Assembly: GCA_000526255.1 (NCBI GenBank)
Contig: JAFS01000001.1
Location: 1,116,001 to 1,180,000 of the forward strand
DNA length: 64,000 nt
From: Verrucomicrobia bacterium LP2A
Lineage (GTDB): Bacteria; Verrucomicrobiota; Verrucomicrobiia; Methylacidiphilales; Methylacidiphilaceae
Direction: 5' to 3'
Below the pieces are notes generated by a model. That model was not told the origin of the DNA. It did not search any database and saw nothing but the letters and a program-made list of their open reading frames with translations. Both the position numbers and the translations under genes were made by a program. Shown here piece by piece: positions 59,399 through 64,000 of this stretch; positions within the stretch are counted from its first letter, which is position 1; each line of letters opens with the position of its first letter.

Positions 59399-60544
59399 AT
59401 GCTTCTTCCGGGCATGGGACGAAAGACCGCGAAACTCGACAAAGAGGGTTTTCACCGTGAGCCCTGCGGCCTTTCCGTGGCGGACTGTCTGGGGGCTGAA
59501 CGGATCCAAGGCTTTTGCTCCATCGCGGGATGGATGCATCAGATGCTCGACCAGATGCTCGAGGGCATGCTCGTCTTGGGCGCCGAGCTCTCGATCGAAA
59601 TCGTCAACCGCGCGGCAGCGGGTATCTTCGGCTATCTCCCGGGCGAGTTGCTCGGGCGACCCCTGGCTTCGCTCTTGCACACGCCAGAACAGACCATCAT
59701 CCCCTCGGTCGACTTTCCGCATCTCCCGCCCACGACTCTCTCCTTCGCCACAGGCCGTCATGAGGCTCTCGGACGGCGGAAGAGCGGCGAAATCTTTTCT
59801 CTGGAGTTATCCGTAAGTCGATCGGTCGTGGAAGGGCGTTCCGCGCTCACCATTCTCGTACGGGATCTGACTGAACGGAGAGCCTTGGAACGGGCTCTCT
59901 TCGATGCCGAAGCCCGGGAACGGCTACGGATCGGGCAAGACATCCATGACAGCCTCTGCCAGATGCTGATTGGAGTTCACTATCAGGCGGAGCTCCTGCA
60001 ATCGAAGCTTCACGAGCGCTCCCTCCCGGAAGCGGCCCTCGCCTCGCGGATCGGCGAGCTCATCCGAGAGGCGAGCGACTTCGCGCGCGCTCTCGCGCAG
60101 GGGCTGATGCCGCTGGCGATCTCTCCCGCACAGCTGCCGCAGGCGCTCGGCGATCTGGCCCGGAAGAGCGAAGAGCATTCGGGGATCCCCTGCCGCTTCG
60201 CGCTGATCGGCCAGCCGGCGCTTCGGGATGCAGCCACCGCCCTCCACCTCTACCAGATCGCCCAGGAGTCGCTCCACAATGCCGTTCGGCATGGGAAGCC
60301 GCGCCACATCGAAATTCTTTTGGGCGGGGGGGCCGAGTCCGTTTATCTTCGCATAGCGGACGACGGAGAAGGGATGCGACCCAAGGCTGCGGCCAGCTCC
60401 GGTATCGGGCTGCGGTCGATGCGATACCGAGCCGGACTGATCGGAGGCGTAATCCGCTTCGAAGCAAGACCCAAGGGAGGAGTGATCGTCCTTTGCACGG
60501 TTCCTTCCGCCCCGACGGGAAATAAGAAGGGCAGCAGGAAATGA
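59399..60544 (+). CDS. PAS-containing NarL-type sensor histidine kinase
   Basis: Up to 381 residues from ATG 59399 (ATG 59531 is an alternative that starts at the PAS domain). The PAS domain runs MLDQMLEGMLVLGAELSIEI, VNRAAAGIFGYLPGELLGRP to LTILVRDLTERRAL. The HisKA_3 phosphoacceptor is in RERLRIGQDIHDSLCQMLIG and the HATPase_c N box in QESLHNAVRHGK, with LRIADDGEGM and GIGLRSMRYRAGLIGG as G boxes. There are no transmembrane segments, so it senses a cytoplasmic signal. Its stop overlaps the regulator start (ATGA, 60541-60544). Confidence 0.88.
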   Translation: MLLPGMGRKTAKLDKEGFHREPCGLSVADCLGAERIQGFCSIAGWMHQMLDQMLEGMLVLGAELSIEIVNRAAAGIFGYLPGELLGRPLASLLHTPEQTIIPSVDFPHLPPTTLSFATGRHEALGRRKSGEIFSLELSVSRSVVEGRSALTILVRDLTERRALERALFDAEARERLRIGQDIHDSLCQMLIGVHYQAELLQSKLHERSLPEAALASRIGELIREASDFARALAQGLMPLAISPAQLPQALGDLARKSEEHSGIPCRFALIGQPALRDAATALHLYQIAQESLHNAVRHGKPRHIEILLGGGAESVYLRIADDGEGMRPKAAASSGIGLRSMRYRAGLIGGVIRFEARPKGGVIVLCTVPSAPTGNKKGSRK

Positions 60545-61227
60545 AAGAGACCAGAGGCAAGTCGGGCGAGCCGAGGAAGGTCCTGATCGTCGACGACCAC
60601 GCGCTCGTGAGCGAAGGGATCGCACAGCTCATCGGAGCCAAGGGAGGGCTTACGGTCTGCGGAACGGCGGCGAGCGCCCATGAAGGTTTCGACCTGGTCG
60701 CGAAGACGAAACCCGATCTGGTCATTGTCGACCTCTCCCTGCCCGGAAAAAGCGGGCTGGAGCTCATCAAGGATATTCATGCGGCCTATCCTGAAGTGGC
60801 GATCCTCACTCTTTCGATGCACGAGGAGTCGCTCTATGCGGAGCGGGCTCTCCGGGCGGGAGCGAGGGGCTATCTCATGAAGAGCGAAGGGGGCCAAAAG
60901 CTCCTCGAAGGCATTCAACGAGTGCTCGAAGGCGGCATCTTCGTCAGCGAATCGGTCGCCAGCCGCGTCCTCGAGCGATTTTCCGGCCGGCGGGCCAAGC
61001 CCATGTTGAGCCCCGTCGAGTCGCTCAGCGACCGGGAGTTCGAGGTCTTCCTGCTGATCGGACGCGGCCTCGGAACCCGGCAGATCGCCGATCAGCTCCA
61101 CTTGAGCATCAAGACCGTGGAAGCCTATCGAGGCAGCCTCAAGGAAAAGCTCAAGCTTGCCTCGGGACCCGAGCTCGTCCATTACGCGATTTCCTGGCAA
61201 CAGTCCCAGGCGGTCCCCAACGCTTGA
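60541..61227 (+). CDS. NarL/LuxR-family response regulator
   Basis: 228 residues. Receiver domain: KVLIVDDHALVSEGIAQLIG with the acidic pocket, the phospho-acceptor Asp in PDLVIVDLSLPGKSGLELIK, and the conserved Thr/Ser and Lys in ILTLSMHEESLYAERALRAG and YLMKSEGG. The output is a LuxR-type helix-turn-helix, LSDREFEVFLLIGRGLGTRQ, IADQLHLSIKTVEAYRGSLK. Cognate to the PAS kinase by 4-base overlap. Confidence 0.95.
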   Translation: MKETRGKSGEPRKVLIVDDHALVSEGIAQLIGAKGGLTVCGTAASAHEGFDLVAKTKPDLVIVDLSLPGKSGLELIKDIHAAYPEVAILTLSMHEESLYAERALRAGARGYLMKSEGGQKLLEGIQRVLEGGIFVSESVASRVLERFSGRRAKPMLSPVESLSDREFEVFLLIGRGLGTRQIADQLHLSIKTVEAYRGSLKEKLKLASGPELVHYAISWQQSQAVPNA

Positions 61228-61264
61228 CGCGCCCCTTCCCGCAATCGGGCGGAACCTTCCTGTC

Positions 61265-62443
61265 ATGGACCCGTCTCAGTGGGTGACCGAAAGTGTCCTC
61301 AAGTCCGCGCGCTCCTTCGGGGAAGCTTGCTGGCTCGCCACTCTCCTCGGACGCTTTACATTCTGGGATCCGATCGAGCGGACCGTCGGAGACCGACTGC
61401 CTCCGAACGCCACCCTCTCGACGGAAAGGGCCATCGTCGGCTTCCTCGCGGTCGGAGCCATCCCCGTGCTAAGCTCCCTTCTCCCGGCCCTGGGAAGAAG
61501 TCCAGCCCCGGCGACCTTTGGCGCCTTCCTGGGAGGTCTCTTCGGCCTCGGGTTTCTTTTGTCATTGCCCTTGCGGAAGCCGACGATTCCCTGGTCCGTG
61601 CTCCCCTGGACCCTCTGGGCCCTACTGGCCTGTACCCTCCTTCTCGATCCCGCCGGGAAGCCGGCCACCCCCCTCGGGCCGGAAGCACCCCTGCTCTGGA
61701 GGGTGCTCGTCCGGCTCTTTCTCCTTTCCCTCTCCTTGTGGATGGCCACCCTTCTCGCCGAGCTGTTGATCCTCACACCGGTCCTTGCGCGAATGGGCAG
61801 ACGCGACCCCTTCATCTTGCTCCTCGGGACCGGGTCACTGGTGAACAGCTATGCGATCACTCTCTTCGGCATAACCGGCCTCGGCCTGGTGTGGCTGCTC
61901 CTCTTCCATCCCCTCTCCTCCTCTTCCGGCTCTTCCGGTTCGCTTCTGGAGGCGATCGGGGCGTTCTCGCTCTTCGCCCTCCTTCTCCGATCCTTCCACC
62001 AGGTCTTGGCCGAGCCAGCGGCGACGGCCGTCCTGATGCGTCCCCGGGCCCGCCGCTCTCCCGACGCCCAATCCGGAGCCCCCACCGCCTGCCGGCTCCC
62101 CTTGACCACGCATGCCCTCGAGCTCTTCGCCGTTGCGGGGACGCTCGTGGCAGGGAACGTCCTGGCCGCCCGCCCTCTGGACGGAATGCCCCCCGTCCTG
62201 GCATTCCGCTCGACCGACCTCCTGATCCTGCCTCTGCTCCTGCTCGTGGCCGCCGGAGGCCATCGGCTCTTTCATTTCAGCCGGCAGCTCGTACAAGCCT
62301 GCCTCGATCTACCCCGGGAGGAAAAGCCCGACCGGGTTCCCCCGGTCCTGGTCCTGCTCGGGCTGCGCCAATGGCTCTGGGCTGGAGGGGTCTTTTCTCT
62401 GGGTGCCATGGCGATCGTCACGGTGACGAGCCATCTCCATTGA
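61265..62443 (+). CDS. Polytopic membrane protein of unknown function
   Basis: 392 residues, about nine predicted transmembrane helices (for example IVGFLAVGAIPVLSSLLPAL, GAFLGGLFGLGFLLSLPL, LVRLFLLSLSLWMATLLAEL, LVNSYAITLFGITGLGLVWL, LLILPLLLLVAAGGHRLFHF). I do not recognise a family motif. ATG 61265 is preferred. It is 37 bases downstream of the response regulator and might be in the same transcript, so a link to that signalling system is possible. Confidence 0.7.
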   Translation: MDPSQWVTESVLKSARSFGEACWLATLLGRFTFWDPIERTVGDRLPPNATLSTERAIVGFLAVGAIPVLSSLLPALGRSPAPATFGAFLGGLFGLGFLLSLPLRKPTIPWSVLPWTLWALLACTLLLDPAGKPATPLGPEAPLLWRVLVRLFLLSLSLWMATLLAELLILTPVLARMGRRDPFILLLGTGSLVNSYAITLFGITGLGLVWLLLFHPLSSSSGSSGSLLEAIGAFSLFALLLRSFHQVLAEPAATAVLMRPRARRSPDAQSGAPTACRLPLTTHALELFAVAGTLVAGNVLAARPLDGMPPVLAFRSTDLLILPLLLLVAAGGHRLFHFSRQLVQACLDLPREEKPDRVPPVLVLLGLRQWLWAGGVFSLGAMAIVTVTSHLH

Positions 62444-62538
62444 AAACGAATGGGCTCCCCGACTCCTTTCCCGCTTGCCGCTCCCGCCCGGATCTGCTTT
62501 GCTCCTCCCGTAGGCGTTCGCGCAAGCATCGCCGATCC

Positions 62539-62613
62539 GACCCCATTGTGTAGTGGTTAGCACCCCACCCTTTCAAGGTGGTAGCACGGGTTCGAATCCC
62601 GTTGGGGTCGCCA
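62539..62613 (+). tRNA. tRNA-Glu (anticodon UUC)
   Basis: Cloverleaf: acceptor GACCCCA pairs with TGGGGTC (62603-62609). The anticodon stem CCACC/GGTGG encloses loop CTTTCAA with anticodon TTC, and the T-arm ACGGGTTCGAATCCCGT is consensus. CCA is encoded at 62611-62613. Confidence 0.97.
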
Positions 62614-62647
62614 TTCCCCAGCAACCGTTCAACCCAGTCGGGGTTCT

Positions 62648-63793
62648 TTACTTTCGGATGTTCGCTCCTCGCTGCGCTTCCCGGCCGACCGCATCGAGGC
62701 TCGGGTAGTCGGTGTACCCCTTCTCCCCGCCTCCGTAAAACGTGGACGGGTCGGGCGCGTTGAGCGGCGCCTGGCGGCGGAATCGCTCCGGTAGGTCGGG
62801 ATTGGCCAGGAAAAGCTTGCCGAAGGCGATCGCGTCCGCGACCCCCGCGGCGATCGCCGCCTCGGCACGCGCGGCGGTATAATTTCCGCAGAAGGTCAAA
62901 ACCGCAGAAAAGGCCCTGCGCAGCGCACCCCTCTCCTCCTCGGTCAGCGGCGAACCGCCCGCCCAGTCGGGCTCCGCGATATGGAGATAGGCGATCTTTC
63001 GCCTGTCGAGCTCGGCTGCGACGTAGAGCGAGGTCTCCAGGCTCCCTTCGACGCTCATATCCGAGAAGACCCCATTGGGGGAAAGCCGAACCCCGATCCG
63101 CTCGCGACCGACCGCCTCGGCGGCCGCATCGACGACTTCGAGCAAGAATCGCGCCCGGTTCGGGAGAGAGCCCCCATATTCGTCGCGGCGCTGGTTGGCC
63201 CGAAGGTCGAGAAACTGGTTGAGGAGGTAGCCGTTGGCTCCGTGGATTTCGACCAGGTCGAATCCCGCCCGGCGTGCTCGGAGGGCCGCCGCGGCATATT
63301 CCCCGACGATTCTCCGGATCTCCGGCTGCGAAAGCTCCCGCGGTGCTTCCACCGGCACCTGGGCCGGGGTGCCATCGGGGAGGACGACGAAGCATTCGGT
63401 CTTCTCCGCGCGAATCGGGGAAGCGCCCACGGGCGGCTGCCCTCCTTCCTGGAGGAGAGGATGGGAGACCCGGCCGACATGCCAGAGTTGGAGGGCGATC
63501 CGTCCGCCCGCGTGGTGAACCGCCTCGACGACCCGGCGCCAGCCCGCTTCCTGAGCATCGGTATAGATCCCTGGGGTCCAGGCGTACCCCTGCCCTTCCC
63601 GGCTGATCTGGGTGGCCTCGCTGACGATGAGGCCCGCAGAAGCCCGCTGCGCGTAATACCGGGCATTGAGCTCGGTGGGAACATCTCCGGGCTGCCCCGC
63701 CCGCGATCGCGTCAGGGGAGCCATCCAGATCCGGTTAGGCGTCGGCACCGCCCCCACGGTCAACGGGGAGAAAAGATGGGATCGAGAAGACAT
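62648..63793 (-). CDS. Old Yellow Enzyme family ene-reductase (NemA-like)
   Basis: 381 residues from ATG 63793. FMN-dependent TIM-barrel enzyme: [57 protein letters not shown] and the HxxN substrate pair in [20 protein letters not shown], then [20 protein letters not shown] and [20 protein letters not shown]. These enzymes reduce activated C=C bonds and nitro compounds with NADPH. The longer frame to 63979 overlaps the divergent acetyltransferase start and is rejected. Confidence 0.93.
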   Translation of the reverse strand: MSSRSHLFSPLTVGAVPTPNRIWMAPLTRSRAGQPGDVPTELNARYYAQRASAGLIVSEATQISREGQGYAWTPGIYTDAQEAGWRRVVEAVHHAGGRIALQLWHVGRVSHPLLQEGGQPPVGASPIRAEKTECFVVLPDGTPAQVPVEAPRELSQPEIRRIVGEYAAAALRARRAGFDLVEIHGANGYLLNQFLDLRANQRRDEYGGSLPNRARFLLEVVDAAAEAVGRERIGVRLSPNGVFSDMSVEGSLETSLYVAAELDRRKIAYLHIAEPDWAGGSPLTEEERGALRRAFSAVLTFCGNYTAARAEAAIAAGVADAIAFGKLFLANPDLPERFRRQAPLNAPDPSTFYGGGEKGYTDYPSLDAVGREAQRGANIRK

Positions 63794-63874
63794 GGTGGCT
63801 TTGTAGCGGCTTTTCCGGTCCGAGGCGAGCCGCGAAGCGGGCAGACCGCCAAACGATCTGCTATCCTTCGCCCG

Positions 63875-64000
63875 ATGAGCCAACAAGCCACCCGCCTCGA
63901 CTCCTATTTTGCCCGGATCGGCTACGGCGGCCCGGCAACCCCTTCTCTCGATACCCTCTGCTCCCTCCACTCCCTCCATCCCCAGGCCATTCCGTTCGAG
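63875..64000 (+). CDS. Arylamine N-acetyltransferase-like protein (3' partial)
   Basis: The frame begins [20 protein letters not shown] and continues to HPQAIPFE at the window end, matching the N-terminus of arylamine N-acetyltransferases (YF.RIGY.G...PTL..L..LH..H...IPFEN). The catalytic Cys lies beyond the window. Divergent from the Old Yellow Enzyme gene with an 81-base gap. Confidence 0.8.
   Translation, partial: MSQQATRLDSYFARIGYGGPATPSLDTLCSLHSLHPQAIPFE

Noticed and set aside
62539-62613. tRNA-Glu as an attachment site for the defence island
   Set aside because: It lies ~25 kb from the island, among core genes, with no integrase or duplicated tRNA end.

Overview
The window looks like a chromosomal segment of a GC-rich Gram-negative bacterium. 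The housekeeping genes (alpha operon, dxs, argG, zwf, an N-terminally extended S11) and the overall gene style suggest Verrucomicrobiota, possibly a Methylacidiphilaceae-type methanotroph. That assignment is my inference from protein style and was not tested by any search.

The left part (about 1-37.3 kb) is a dense defence island built between decayed insertion sequences. In order it holds: (1) an AbiEii-like nucleotidyltransferase coupled to a caspase-Ski2-type helicase fusion; (2) a TetR regulator divergent from a CrtI-like FAD oxidoreductase; (3) a three-gene operon in which a Fic-fold protein lacking the catalytic His precedes a Gabija pair (GajA-like OLD nuclease and GajB-like UvrD helicase), all joined by ATGA overlaps and preceded by a cluster of palindromes; (4) an IS1380-family remnant and a HEPN/MNT pair whose MNT partner is broken; (5) a Cap4/DUF4297-like nuclease fused to a STAND NTPase (Avs-like); (6) a second Gabija pair; (7) a two-gene operon of a 1353-residue XRE-PD-(D/E)XK-helical protein and a SEC-C nuclease-like protein; (8) an IS21 remnant and a SAM methyltransferase; (9) a canonical Fic protein next to remains of an AbrB-PIN toxin-antitoxin pair; (10) a secreted Sel1-repeat protein; and (11) an intact VapBC-type pair. 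Five ISL3-family remnants, all in the same orientation, separate these modules like spacers. A 360-372 bp duplication carries the PIN tail and the Fic 5' end.

The right part (about 37.4-64 kb) is core genome: alpha/beta hydrolase, zwf, argG, dxs-xseB, nfo, glutaredoxin, family-5 uracil-DNA glycosylase and cytosine-deaminase-like protein, HAD phosphatase, a phosphotransferase and a dTDP-rhamnose-reductase-like protein. Next comes a SAM-I riboswitch controlling a threonine-synthase-like PLP enzyme, a MoaD/ThiS-type sulfur carrier and a NIL-domain protein, then rpmJ-rpsM-rpsK-rpsD-rpoA-rplQ with its promoter, map, rpsT, an M50-like membrane protease, argS, a NarL-type two-component pair, a polytopic membrane protein, tRNA-Glu(UUC), an Old Yellow Enzyme homologue and the start of an arylamine N-acetyltransferase.

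The best candidates for undescribed biology are the nucleotidyltransferase/caspase-helicase operon, the Fic-led Gabija operon with its palindromic control region, the XRE-nuclease/SEC-C operon, and the SAM-riboswitch locus that joins a threonine-synthase-like enzyme to a sulfur-carrier protein.
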